35,465 nucleotides of DNA from Atopostipes sp964624875 (GCA_964624875.1 CAZUZA010000010.1:1-35465); one strand, 5' to 3'. Positions 25,286-33,128 are shown, counted from the first letter of the stretch. The notes: generated by a model from the letters alone, not told the origin. Program-made: numbers and translations.

Positions 25286-25678
25286 TTATTCTACTAGATT
25301 CCCAACAACTGGTAAATCTTCTAGAACACTTTCACCATGTGGTGATTCTAAGATTTCTTCTGTATAGTCATTTCCAGCAACTAATTCGCCAGCATGTTCT
25401 CCACCAGCCCAAGCTTCGTTACCTGTTACGTCGTAAACAACGCCGTCAACAGCAACATAACCTGGATTGCCATCTTGACCATCATATTCGCTTAATTCAG
25501 CTGCAGTGAATTCTTCTAAAACTGTTTCTTCAGATGTTTTACCAGCTGCATCATCATTAACCTCTTCTTCTACTGCGGGATCTTCTGTAGTTGGAGCTTC
25601 TTCATCAGTCGTTGTTCCACAAGCAGCTAATACCAATAGAGCAGAAGCTGAAAGTAAGAAATTCTTAAATTTAATCAT
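25286..25678 (-). CDS. Lipoprotein with a cytochrome b5-like heme-binding domain
   Basis: A 130-residue surface lipoprotein. The ATG at 25678 (MIKFKN) follows GGGGAGGAAA. A longer in-frame extension has no ribosome site. The lipobox LAAC gives Cys20 as the lipid anchor. An acidic spacer runs to about residue 52. Residues 56-130 form the short cytochrome b5-like domain: FTAAELSEYDGQDGNPGYVAVDGVVYDV, AWAGGEH (His95) and SPHG (His114), the two His being likely heme ligands, and the ending LPVVGNLVE. The partner and redox role are unknown; surface electron transfer or heme handling are possible. Confidence 0.88.
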   Translation of the reverse strand: MIKFKNFLLSASALLVLAACGTTTDEEAPTTEDPAVEEEVNDDAAGKTSEETVLEEFTAAELSEYDGQDGNPGYVAVDGVVYDVTGNEAWAGGEHAGELVAGNDYTEEILESPHGESVLEDLPVVGNLVE

Positions 25679-26067
25679 TGTATTTCCTCCCCAAATATTT
25701 GTTTGTACATAATATAATATAATATAGGACAAAGAAAAAAAGAGTACAATCAATATGCTTGAGAGTCTATTTTTCATCATAAAAAATGAATTGATTTGAC
25801 TGAATCCTATAGCAATAGTATTTAGAACAAAATATCTATTTGTGAGTTACAAACCGTATCGGTTGAATTAATGATTATTGCTCGATAACATTATAACTAG
25901 ATTATACAAAACATGTGTCGTTTTTTACTTTAAGAAAAATGATTTACTACCTTGAAGAAGCAAGTACGAAAGATTTCTTGTATAAAGTCTTATGAGACCT
26001 CACTTTTAAGAAATAGATTACGTAATCTATTAATGAAGGCAACAAAAATAACTAGGGGGAAAATTAG
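25679..26067. other. Intergenic region with a 20-bp perfect palindrome
   Basis: No gene is supported. It holds the promoter areas of two divergent lipoprotein genes. The notable element is the perfect palindrome at 26012-26031, listed separately. Confidence 0.5.
26012..26031. promoter_or_regulatory. Perfect 20-bp palindrome, probable operator
   Basis: AATAGATTACGTAATCTATT equals its own reverse complement with no spacer. It ends 36 bases before the lipoprotein ATG, so it lies over or just after the likely promoter. A dimeric repressor or two-component regulator site is likely. A terminator is not, because the stem has no T tract and no loop. Confidence 0.5.
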
Positions 26068-26843
26068 ATGAGAAAAGTAAAATTAGTCGTTCTATCCATG
26101 AGTACGTTGTTGTTATTAGCAGCATGTGGTGAAAATACAGATACCACTTTAACTCCAATAGAACCAGAAACTGAAGAAAGTGTTGAAACAGACGAATCGA
26201 ACACGAATACACCAGTAGAAACAGATGAAGANNNNNNNNNNNNNNNNNNNNNNNNNNNNNNNNNNNNNNNNNNNNNNNNNNNNNNNNNNNNNNNNNNNNN
26301 NNNNNNNNNNNNNNNNNNNNNNNNNNNNNNNAAAGTGTTGAAACAGACGAATCGAACACGAATACACCAGTAGAAACAGATGAAGAGCCTACACAATCAA
26401 CCAAAGGTATTCAAGATGTCGACTTTGAAGTGTCACTCGATGATGCCGTTCAACGTTTTATGGATACATTCCCAGAAGCTGAAGGGATTGATAAGGTTCA
26501 ATTTGATGTCGATGATGGTCGTTTTGAATATGAATTGGATGGCTTCAATGCCGGGTATGAGTTTGAATTGACCATTGATGCTGAAACGGGCGATATTTTA
26601 GAACAATCAACAGATGACGATGATGACCACGAAGTTGCGATTGATTTTGGGAATATCATTTCACCCCAAGAAGCGATGTCATTTGCATTAGAAGCAGCTG
26701 GTAGTGGGTATGTAAAAGAATGGGAATTAGAAACAGATGATGGTCGTACCTATTATGAAATAGATATTGAAGGTGCCGATAATAACGTGGATAGCGTTGA
26801 TATTGATGCTGTGTCTGGCGACATTCTTGAAATAGATTCATAA
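26068..26843 (+). CDS. PepSY-domain lipoprotein interrupted by an assembly gap
   Basis: A lipoprotein with lipobox LAAC (Cys20), then an acidic Thr/Glu/Ser linker containing an 18-residue repeat (ESVETDESNTNTPVETDE). After a run of 100 N (26232-26331) come two PepSY-type domains: about 26430-26600 (SLDDAVQRFMDTFPEAEGID ... DAETGDILEQ) and about 26655-26840 (SPQEAMSFALEAAG ... DAVSGDILEIDS). The two sides of the gap are in different frames in this file. The N run is a fixed-length placeholder, so this is not a real frameshift: a missing length of two modulo three restores one continuous protein. The ribosome site is AGGGGG. Probably a wall-associated inhibitor-like or sensor protein. Confidence 0.75.
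26177..26386 (+). repeat. 54-nt coding repeat flanking the N gap
   Basis: Bases 26177-26231 and 26332-26386 are identical over 55 positions and encode the 18-residue linker unit. The gap lies between them, so the true array holds one or more 54-nt units. The exact number cannot be read here. Confidence 0.85.
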
Positions 26844-26850
26844 TATAAAT

Positions 26851-26901
26851 GAAAAGAGTCCACAACATAATTTTTGATTATGTATATGGACTCTTTTTAC
26901 T
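26851..26901. terminator. Bidirectional terminator between the PepSY lipoprotein and pyridoxal kinase
   Basis: GAAAAGAGTCCA and TGGACTCTTTTT arms, with an inner CATAA / TTATG pairing, serve two convergent genes. Confidence 0.85.
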
Positions 26902-26902
26902 T

Positions 26903-27733
26903 TTAATGATTGATTAACAAATGTAACACTTTTTCAAAATGCACGGCATACGTAATTGGGTTTGGATCTTCAATCGTTGCTTTAATCGCTTCGGGAATAA
27001 AATGAACGGCCTTATCCATTGCTTTTTTAATGTCATTCGAACGCATATAGTCACCTACAATGACACTCGCAAAAACATCACCTGTACCATGGAAACTTTG
27101 CGGAATGTATGTTTCTACACTCGTGTACATTTCACCATGGGCTGATTTTAGGGTTGCACCTATTTTATCGCCATCGCGTATACCTGTAATTAAAGCATTT
27201 TTTGCCCCAACTTTAAGAAGTTCGTCTAACACTTCATTTACGTCGTCTTCATTATTTGGATCAAAGCTCGCATAGTCTTTACCAAGCATTAAGCAGGCTT
27301 CGCTTAGGTTTGGGAATACATAATCTGCAATCTCTACTAAACGGAGTTGAGCTTTCGCATAGTCATCATCAAACCCATGATAATAGACACCTTCATCTGC
27401 GAAGGCTGGATCGATAAAAATTTTACCATCTTCTTTTAATAAGTTTGGAATATGTTCAGTTAATAAATCCACATGTTCAATCATACCGAGATACCCTGTA
27501 TAAACGGCGTCAAATTTAATCCCTAGTTCTTCCCAGTGTGCTAATGTAGCTTTCATGTTTTCGAATAAATCAAGGAATGTGAAACCAGGGAACTCAGGAC
27601 CTGTATGGGTTGATAAAAGCGAAGGGGGTAAAATCGAACCTGTTACACCGCATGCGCTTATGATGGGTAAGGCCACAGTCGTTGAGCATTTCCCAAAACT
27701 TGATATATCTTGAATAATTAATACGTTTTTCAT
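26903..27733 (-). CDS. Pyridoxal/pyridoxamine kinase (PdxK/PdxY type)
   Basis: A 276-residue ribokinase-fold enzyme that phosphorylates vitamin B6 forms with ATP to give pyridoxal phosphate. Features: N-terminal VLIIQDISSFGKCSTTVALPIISACG with the substrate-binding Ser/Gly segment, STHTG, DPAFADEGVYY, PNLSEACLM, and the anion-hole and catalytic motif FHGTGDVFA with the base Asp (about residue 217). Length is typical. The ribosome site is weak. Inverted repeats lie upstream (27770-27828). It stands alone. Confidence 0.9.
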   Translation of the reverse strand: MKNVLIIQDISSFGKCSTTVALPIISACGVTGSILPPSLLSTHTGPEFPGFTFLDLFENMKATLAHWEELGIKFDAVYTGYLGMIEHVDLLTEHIPNLLKEDGKIFIDPAFADEGVYYHGFDDDYAKAQLRLVEIADYVFPNLSEACLMLGKDYASFDPNNEDDVNEVLDELLKVGAKNALITGIRDGDKIGATLKSAHGEMYTSVETYIPQSFHGTGDVFASVIVGDYMRSNDIKKAMDKAVHFIPEAIKATIEDPNPITYAVHFEKVLHLLINH

Positions 27734-27769
27734 TTAATCAGCAACTTTCTATAGAAATAATATCTTTAT

Positions 27770-27828
27770 GATACTAAAGGTCTGGTCCTATTCATAGTAT
27801 CAAATTAACTATTCCGTCAGGTACCAGA
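27770..27828 (-). promoter_or_regulatory. Interleaved inverted repeats upstream of the pyridoxal kinase gene
   Basis: GATACTA (27770-27776) pairs with TAGTATC (27795-27801), and TCTGGTCCT (27781-27789) with AGGTACCAGA (27819-27828). The two stems interleave, so they would be alternative or pseudoknotted. I do not match them to a named riboswitch. Confidence 0.35.
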
Positions 27829-27848
27829 AAAGAAAAAGACAATATTTG

Positions 27849-27877
27849 TTGACAATGATTTCGAATGTGTCTATACT
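27849..27877 (+). promoter_or_regulatory. Promoter of the pyrFE operon
   Basis: TTGACA (27849-27854), 17 bases, TATACT (27872-27877): a near-perfect sigma-A promoter. The transcript would start near 27884. Confidence 0.9.
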
Positions 27878-27891
27878 AACAACAGTTTAAA

Positions 27892-27926
27892 ATTCTTTAA
27901 CCGTGTACTGTGATGCATGGAAGAAT
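27892..27926 (+). promoter_or_regulatory. PyrR binding loop in the pyrF leader
   Basis: The RNA folds as ATTCTT (27892-27897) with AAGAAT (27921-27926), a 5' bulge TAA, then a 7-bp upper stem CCGTGTA / TGCATGG closing the hexaloop CTGTGA (27908-27913). The hexaloop fits the PyrR consensus CNGNGA, and the bulged lower stem is the PyrR anti-antiterminator layout. UMP-bound PyrR would stabilise it and favour the terminator downstream. Confidence 0.7.
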
Positions 27927-27998
27927 GTTATCAGACGAGTCTATCCCCATTGGAATTTTTATGGGCATTTTTAGGCAACATCTTCATACATTCTTTGC

Positions 27999-28041
27999 GA
28001 CCAACAGGCACATACATGCTTGTTGGTCTTTTGTTTTTTAA
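27999..28041 (+). terminator. Attenuator terminator before pyrF
   Basis: GACCAACAGGCA and TGCTTGTTGGTC pair (one mismatch), followed by TTTTGTTTTTT. It lies 20 bases before the pyrF start, in the 5' leader, so it attenuates rather than ends transcription. Bases 27988-27996 just before it can pair with the 3' limb of the PyrR loop. Confidence 0.85.
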
Positions 28042-28060
28042 GAATAAAAGGAGGTCTAAA

Positions 28061-28798
28061 GTGGAAAAAAGGAAACCGATTGTCGCCTTAGATTTTAAAT
28101 CGAAAGAGGAAGCCTTATCTTTTCTGGCGTTATTTGGAACAGAGCAGTTGAATGTCAAAATTGGCATGGAGTTATTTTACAGTGCTGGTCCAGATTTTGT
28201 CCGTGAAGTGGTTATGAAGGGGCACAAAATATTTTTAGATTTAAAGTGTTACGACATTCCAAATACAGTAGAACGTACGATGACACAATTAGCAAGACTG
28301 GGTGTGTCAATGGTAAACGTTCATGCGAGTGGTGGAGTAGAGATGATGGAAGCTGCTTTAAAAGGGTTAGAAAAAGGGACTGAAATTGGAGAGGCAACCC
28401 CTTTATTGATTGCTGTAACCCAGTTAACGTCTCGTGCACCAAGTGTGAATGAGGAAGAATTACAGTTAGCTGTTTCACAAGAAGAGAGTATTTTGAACCT
28501 AGCGCAACTAACCGATCGTAGTGGGTTAGATGGCGTGGTATGTTCACCGCTTGAAGCAGAGAAAGTTAAAGCTGTTACCCATAAGAACTTTTTAACAGTT
28601 ACACCGGGTATTCGTTTGCAAGAAAATACGATTGTAAATGATGATCAAGTAAGAATTACAACACCAGAAAAAGCAGCTGCAATTGGTAGTGATTATATTG
28701 TAGTTGGAAGACCAATTACAAAAGCAGAAAATCCATTACAAGCTTACCAAAGTATTGCAAAAGAATGGCAAGAGGCAATAGAAGGAGTCCGAGTATAA
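28061..28798 (+). CDS. pyrF: Orotidine 5'-phosphate decarboxylase PyrF
   Basis: A 245-residue enzyme that decarboxylates OMP to UMP, the last step of UMP synthesis. It starts with GTG at 28061, eight bases or fewer after AAAGGAGG. The open frame extending further up would run through the attenuator terminator and is not translated. Motifs: PIVALDFKSKEEAL, the catalytic Asp-Lys-Asp set in FLDLKCYDIPNTV, VNVHASGG, TPGIRL, and the phosphate gripper IVVGRPITKA. Its stop shares one base with the pyrE ATG. Confidence 0.96.
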   Translation: MEKRKPIVALDFKSKEEALSFLALFGTEQLNVKIGMELFYSAGPDFVREVVMKGHKIFLDLKCYDIPNTVERTMTQLARLGVSMVNVHASGGVEMMEAALKGLEKGTEIGEATPLLIAVTQLTSRAPSVNEEELQLAVSQEESILNLAQLTDRSGLDGVVCSPLEAEKVKAVTHKNFLTVTPGIRLQENTIVNDDQVRITTPEKAAAIGSDYIVVGRPITKAENPLQAYQSIAKEWQEAIEGVRV

Positions 28799-29433
28799 TG
28801 AGTAACATAGCTGAAGATATCGCAAAAGAACTGCTTCATATTGAAGCAGTCACATTAAATCCGAAAGAACCATATACATGGGCCAGTGGTTTAAAAGCAC
28901 CTATTTATACAGATAATCGCTTAATTGTTAGTCATCCGGCAGCAAGAAACAAAGTAGAAAATGCAATGGTTCAAGCAATCCGTGAGCATTTTAATGAGGT
29001 GGAAGTAATCGCAGGAACGGCTACAGCAGGTATTCCACATGCTGCAATTATAGCTCATCTATTAAATGTCCCGATGATATATGTTCGTTCAAGTGCGAAA
29101 GCACACGGTAAACGAAATGCGATTGAAGGTGCGCTGAAACCCGGTGCAAAAGTCGTTATGGTCGAAGACTTAATTAGCACAGGTGGTAGCGTCATTCAAG
29201 CAGCGGATGCTGTTGAAGATGCTGGTGGCGAAGTTATAGGTTGCTTAGCCATCTTCACATACTTACTGGAACAAAGTACAAAAAACTTTAAAGAAGCTGG
29301 CTACTCACTTGTGACATTAACGAACTACCAAACACTAGTGGATATAGCGACTGTCAATCCAGAGTTAGCAGAATACAAAGAAACATTGGAAGACTGGTAT
29401 AAAGATCCAGTATTATGGTCAGAAAAAAGATAA
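28798..29433 (+). CDS. pyrE: Orotate phosphoribosyltransferase PyrE
   Basis: A 211-residue enzyme that joins orotate and PRPP to give OMP. The ATG at 28798 is fixed by GAAGGAG and by the one-base overlap with the pyrF stop. The PRPP-binding signature is VVMVEDLISTGGSVIQA (about residues 120-136). The flexible catalytic loop is RSSAKAHGKRNAIEG. ATAGIPHAAI and the N-terminal ASGLKAPIYTDNRL also match. With pyrF it can turn external orotate into UMP without the upstream pathway enzymes. Confidence 0.95.
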   Translation: MSNIAEDIAKELLHIEAVTLNPKEPYTWASGLKAPIYTDNRLIVSHPAARNKVENAMVQAIREHFNEVEVIAGTATAGIPHAAIIAHLLNVPMIYVRSSAKAHGKRNAIEGALKPGAKVVMVEDLISTGGSVIQAADAVEDAGGEVIGCLAIFTYLLEQSTKNFKEAGYSLVTLTNYQTLVDIATVNPELAEYKETLEDWYKDPVLWSEKR

Positions 29434-29485
29434 AAATATTTATTAATAAAGTGTGACGAGAGCACACATTAAGGGGAATATAAAA

Positions 29486-30724
29486 ATGAATAATAAAGTA
29501 CAAGCAAACAACAAGAAGGCACTATTTGCATCGATTTTCGCATCGGGATTAGATGATTTGAACGTCATGTTCTTATCTTTCACGTTAAGTTCTATTATCG
29601 CACATCTTGGTTTAAGTGGTGTCGAGGGTGGTTGGATTGCAACCATCACGAACTTAGGGATGCTTCTAGGAGGCCTAGTTTTTGGTGTTTTAGCAGATCG
29701 CTATAATAAGTTCAACGTCTTAAAACTAACAGTTGTTATCTTCTCCATTGCTACAGGTTTAATTTACTTTACAGAAAATATTCAATACTTATACCTCATG
29801 CGCTTTATCGCCGGTATCGGTGTAGGTGGCGAGTATGGTGTGGCTATTTCCATCATGGCCGGAATCGTACCTACTGAAAAAATGGGACGCATCAGTTCGT
29901 TAAATGGAATCGTTGGGCAAGTCGGTTCGATTACATCCGCTCTATTAGCTAGTTTAATCGCGCCAATGTTTGGCTGGAAAGGGTTATTCCTCTTCGGATT
30001 ACTGCCACTCCTCTTAGTCGTTTGGATGCACTTCGCCATTGACGAAGAAAGCATCACAGACCGTGGAGCAGGTTTACAAAAAGAAGAAATTGACGAAACC
30101 AACAAACCAAAAATTCGTGAATTGTTTGCAACAAAACAATTAGCACAGCAATCAATCGCTTTAATGGTTATGACAACCGTGCAAATTGCAGGCTACTTTG
30201 GCTTAATGAACTGGTTACCAACAATGATGCAAACATCATTAGGCATCCAAACAAACTCAAACATCTGGATGGTTACAACGATTATTGGTATGTGTATCGG
30301 TATGTTAGTCTTTGGAAATGTTCTAGATAAGTTCGGACCTCGCTTAGCTTATGGTGTTTTCTTAATTTCATCCATGCTATCGGTTTACTTTTTCACATAC
30401 GTTAACTCAATGGCAACATTATTAATCGGAGGCGCAATCATGGGCTTCTTCGTAAACGGCATGTTTTCAGGCTACGGTGCAATCGTAAGCCGCTTGTACC
30501 CACACCGTATTCGTACAATTGCTAACAACACAATTTTAAACGTTGGACGCGCAATCGGTGGTTTCTCATCAGTCATTATCGGCTTCATCTTAGATAATGC
30601 TGGTGTCACACAAGTCATGTTATTCATCGCTAGCCTGTATATCATCAGCTTCCTAGCAATGATGAGTATCCAAAACTTACAAACTAAACGCTACGTGACA
30701 TTTGGTAAAGTTCAAACCCTTTAA
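29486..30724 (+). CDS. MFS transporter, candidate orotate or pyrimidine-precursor importer
   Basis: A 412-residue carrier with 12 helices. The ATG at 29486 follows AAGGGG. The loop 2-3 motif is GGLVFGVLADRYNKFNVL, with Asp and Arg in place. Helix 4 holds MRFIAGIGVGGEYGVAISIM, the R-x3-G-x-G-x-G-GE pattern of the metabolite:H+ and AAHS symporters, which often carry carboxylates and aromatic acids. It starts 52 bases after pyrE with no terminator between, so it is probably in the same PyrR-controlled operon. Import of orotate is my inference from that position; nothing in the sequence proves the substrate. Confidence 0.8.
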   Translation: MNNKVQANNKKALFASIFASGLDDLNVMFLSFTLSSIIAHLGLSGVEGGWIATITNLGMLLGGLVFGVLADRYNKFNVLKLTVVIFSIATGLIYFTENIQYLYLMRFIAGIGVGGEYGVAISIMAGIVPTEKMGRISSLNGIVGQVGSITSALLASLIAPMFGWKGLFLFGLLPLLLVVWMHFAIDEESITDRGAGLQKEEIDETNKPKIRELFATKQLAQQSIALMVMTTVQIAGYFGLMNWLPTMMQTSLGIQTNSNIWMVTTIIGMCIGMLVFGNVLDKFGPRLAYGVFLISSMLSVYFFTYVNSMATLLIGGAIMGFFVNGMFSGYGAIVSRLYPHRIRTIANNTILNVGRAIGGFSSVIIGFILDNAGVTQVMLFIASLYIISFLAMMSIQNLQTKRYVTFGKVQTL

Positions 30725-30746
30725 TCTTAATGAAATGAAAAGAATG

Positions 30747-30778
30747 CAGCTAGAGTAAAATCTAGCTGTTTTTGTTTT
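30747..30778 (+). terminator. Terminator of the pyrFE-MFS operon
   Basis: CAGCTAGA and TCTAGCTG form a perfect 8-bp stem with a six-base loop, followed by TTTTTGTTTT. Confidence 0.85.
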
Positions 30779-30828
30779 ATGAAATAATGATATAATGAAT
30801 ATACATAGTGAGAGGACGTGACGGATGA

Positions 30829-31365
30829 ATGGAAAATATACTGATGGACGCGGATGCGATTAAAAGAGCACTAACGCGTATGACTTATGAAGTCATCGAA
30901 CGAAATAAAGGAACAGAAGATATTGTGATTGTAGGAATCAAAACAAGAGGTGAATCATTAGGTGCGCGAATGGTTCAGCGACTGTATGACTTAGAGGGAA
31001 TAGAAGTGCCTTTCTTAGCCTTAGATATTAGTGCATATCGAGATGATTTAGCAAAAGGCATTGTTCCAGAAGTCTCAAATCAAACAATTAGCGAAAGCAA
31101 CATTGACTTAGAAAATAAACATGTTTTCTTAGTAGATGATGTCTTATTTACGGGACGTACTATACGAGCAGCGATGGATGCAGTCATGGATGTTGGTCGT
31201 GCAAGTCGTATCTCTTTAGTCGTTTTAGTTGATCGAGGTCACCGAGAATTGCCGATCAGTGCCGATATCGTCGGGAAGAATATACCTACATCTAAATCAG
31301 AACAAGTACAAGTATTTGTTTCTGAAGTGGATGGTGAAGATAGTGTAAAAATCCAAAAGAAATAG
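30829..31365 (+). CDS. pyrR: PyrR bifunctional pyr operon RNA-binding regulator / uracil phosphoribosyltransferase
   Basis: A 178-residue protein that binds pyr leader RNA when UMP is high and also has weak uracil phosphoribosyltransferase activity. The phosphoribosyltransferase signature VFLVDDVLFTGRTIRAAMDA is at about residues 100-119. GIKTRGESLGARM and VDRGHRELPISADIVGKNIPTS are the family RNA-contact and active-site segments. A TATAAT at 30791-30796 and AGAGG precede it, so it has its own transcript after the MFS terminator. Unlike the Bacillus operon, pyrR is last rather than first, and I see no PyrR loop before it. Confidence 0.95.
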   Translation: MENILMDADAIKRALTRMTYEVIERNKGTEDIVIVGIKTRGESLGARMVQRLYDLEGIEVPFLALDISAYRDDLAKGIVPEVSNQTISESNIDLENKHVFLVDDVLFTGRTIRAAMDAVMDVGRASRISLVVLVDRGHRELPISADIVGKNIPTSKSEQVQVFVSEVDGEDSVKIQKK

Positions 31366-31435
31366 AACGATAGGACCTCTCTTTTAAGGTTCTACAACAT
31401 GAGAGAAAATATGCTGCGATATGTTTAGTGAAGGC

Positions 31436-31482
31436 AAAAAAGATGAGACACGTAAAATGTTTAATACGGGTCTCATCTTTTA
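31436..31482. terminator. Bidirectional terminator between pyrR and the ABC-F gene
   Basis: AAAAAGATGAGAC and GTCTCATCTTTT arms around about 20 bases serve convergent genes. Confidence 0.85.
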
Positions 31483-31499
31483 AATTTATTGGATTGTTT

Positions 31500-33128
31500 T
31501 TATTCGTATAAGCTATCTACACGAGCTTGAACGGCTTTGTCTGCTAAAAATTCTTCATAAGTTGTGTCTAAACGGTCAACGACACCGTTAGCTGATACGT
31601 GAATGATACGGTTTGCAATTGTATCGATAAACTCACGGTCATGAGAAGTGAATAGAACAGAGCCTTTAAATGAAATCAAACCTTCGTTTAAACTTGTAAT
31701 AGATTCTAAGTCCAAGTGGTTGGTTGGATCGTCTAACAATAATACGTTCGCGTTTGATAACATCATTTTTGAAAGCATACAGCGAACTTTTTCCCCACCA
31801 GATAAGACAGATACTTTTTTATTCACGTCGTCACCAGAGAATAACATTCTACCTAAAAAGCTACGTAGAAATGTGTTATCTTGTTGTTCCGCATTAATTG
31901 TATATTGTCTTAACCAATCTAAAATAGATAAGTTACCATTGTTAAACTCTTCGTTGTTATCACGAGGTAAATACGTTTGAGAAGTCGTTACGCCCCATTT
32001 ATATGAACCTGAATCGGGTTCCATTTCACCCATTAAAATTTGGTATAAAGTTGTTGTTGCAAAGTCATTACGACTTAAGAAAGCTACTTTATCGTTTGGA
32101 TTTAAGTTAAAGCTAATATTGTCTAATACTTTTTCCCCATCAATCGTTTTTGATAAGTTTTTAACGATTAATAAGTCATTCCCCATTTCACGTTCAGGTT
32201 TGAAGCCTACGAATGGGTACTTACGAGTAGAAGGACGAATATCATCTAAATCAATTTTATCAAGCATTTTCTTACGAGATGTTGCTTGTTTTGATTTCGA
32301 TTTGTTTGCTGAGAAACGAGCGATAAAGTCTTGTAACTCTTTAACTTTTTCTTCTTTTTTAGAATTTTGATCAGCTAAAAGCTTCGAAGCTAATTCAGAA
32401 GACTCTTTCCAGAAGTCATAGTTTCCAACGAATAATTGGATTTTACCAAAGTCAACGTCACAGATATGTGTACAGACTGTGTTCAAGAAGTAACGGTCAT
32501 GGGAAACAACAATAACTGTATTTGGGAAGTTAAAAATAAACTCACTTAACCAGTTGATTGTTAAATCGTCCAAACCGTTCGTCGGCTCATCTAGTAATAA
32601 GACATCTGGTGAACCGAATAAAGCTTGTGCTAATAACACACGTACTTTATCTTTTTCTAAAAGTTCACTCATTTTTTTGTTGTGTAAGTCTGCTTTAATC
32701 CCTAAACCTGCTAATAGTTGTGCAGCTTCAGATTCAGCTTCCCAACCATCTAATTCAGCAAAACGTGCTTCTAGTTCACCTGCACGCACACCATCAGCTT
32801 CAGAAAAATCAGCTTTCATATAGATTTCGTTTTTCTCATTACGGACATCGTATAATTCTTTGTGTCCCATAATCACTGTATCTAAAACTTCGTGTTCTTC
32901 AAAACCAAAGTGGTCCTGACTTAATGTAGCGATTCGTTTGTTAGGTTCAGTGAAAATTTCACCCGTTGTTGGTGTAAGTTCACCTGAAAGTATTTTTAAG
33001 AATGTCGATTTTCCAGCACCGTTTGCGCCAATAACGCCATAACAGTTACCTGGGTTGAATTGTAAATTGATATCCTCGTATAGTTTGCGACCTGAGAATT
33101 GTAAACTCACATTATTAACTGTAATCAT
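31500..33128 (-). CDS. ABC-F family ATPase, YkpA/YbiT type
   Basis: A 542-residue soluble protein with two ATPase domains and a charged linker (about 235-310), resembling YkpA of Bacillus over its full length. ABC-F proteins act on the ribosome; this subgroup is housekeeping rather than antibiotic resistance. Domain 1 has Walker A GANGAGKST and LLLDEPTNGLD, but the LSGG signature is replaced by LLEKDK. Domain 2 has signature LSGGEKVRCM, but its Walker A is degenerate (SRNDFATTT) and Walker B reads LLLDDPTNHLD, with Asp where the catalytic Glu is usual. Degeneracy of domain 1's signature and domain 2's Walker A also occurs in YkpA relatives as I remember them. It is monocistronic. Confidence 0.88.
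   Translation of the reverse strand: MITVNNVSLQFSGRKLYEDINLQFNPGNCYGVIGANGAGKSTFLKILSGELTPTTGEIFTEPNKRIATLSQDHFGFEEHEVLDTVIMGHKELYDVRNEKNEIYMKADFSEADGVRAGELEARFAELDGWEAESEAAQLLAGLGIKADLHNKKMSELLEKDKVRVLLAQALFGSPDVLLLDEPTNGLDDLTINWLSEFIFNFPNTVIVVSHDRYFLNTVCTHICDVDFGKIQLFVGNYDFWKESSELASKLLADQNSKKEEKVKELQDFIARFSANKSKSKQATSRKKMLDKIDLDDIRPSTRKYPFVGFKPEREMGNDLLIVKNLSKTIDGEKVLDNISFNLNPNDKVAFLSRNDFATTTLYQILMGEMEPDSGSYKWGVTTSQTYLPRDNNEEFNNGNLSILDWLRQYTINAEQQDNTFLRSFLGRMLFSGDDVNKKVSVLSGGEKVRCMLSKMMLSNANVLLLDDPTNHLDLESITSLNEGLISFKGSVLFTSHDREFIDTIANRIIHVSANGVVDRLDTTYEEFLADKAVQARVDSLYE

Noticed and set aside
26177..26386. CRISPR-like repeat
   Set aside because: The repeat is coding, 54 nt with no spacer structure, and no cas genes are near.
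26068..26843. PepSY lipoprotein as a frameshifted pseudogene
   Set aside because: The frame change falls exactly at a 100-N placeholder of unknown true length inside a 54-nt repeat.
27770..27828. TPP riboswitch before pyridoxal kinase
   Set aside because: ACCTGA and CTGGT words occur, but not in the order or spacing of the TPP element, and the CTGAGA and ACCC parts are missing.
27917..28060. N-terminal extension of PyrF by 48 in-frame codons
   Set aside because: It would overlap the PyrR loop and the attenuator terminator. The GTG at 28061 has a strong ribosome site and gives the usual length.
31500..33128. Antibiotic-resistance ABC-F protein
   Set aside because: The protein matches the YkpA/YbiT housekeeping type along its length and lacks the extended interdomain arm of resistance members.
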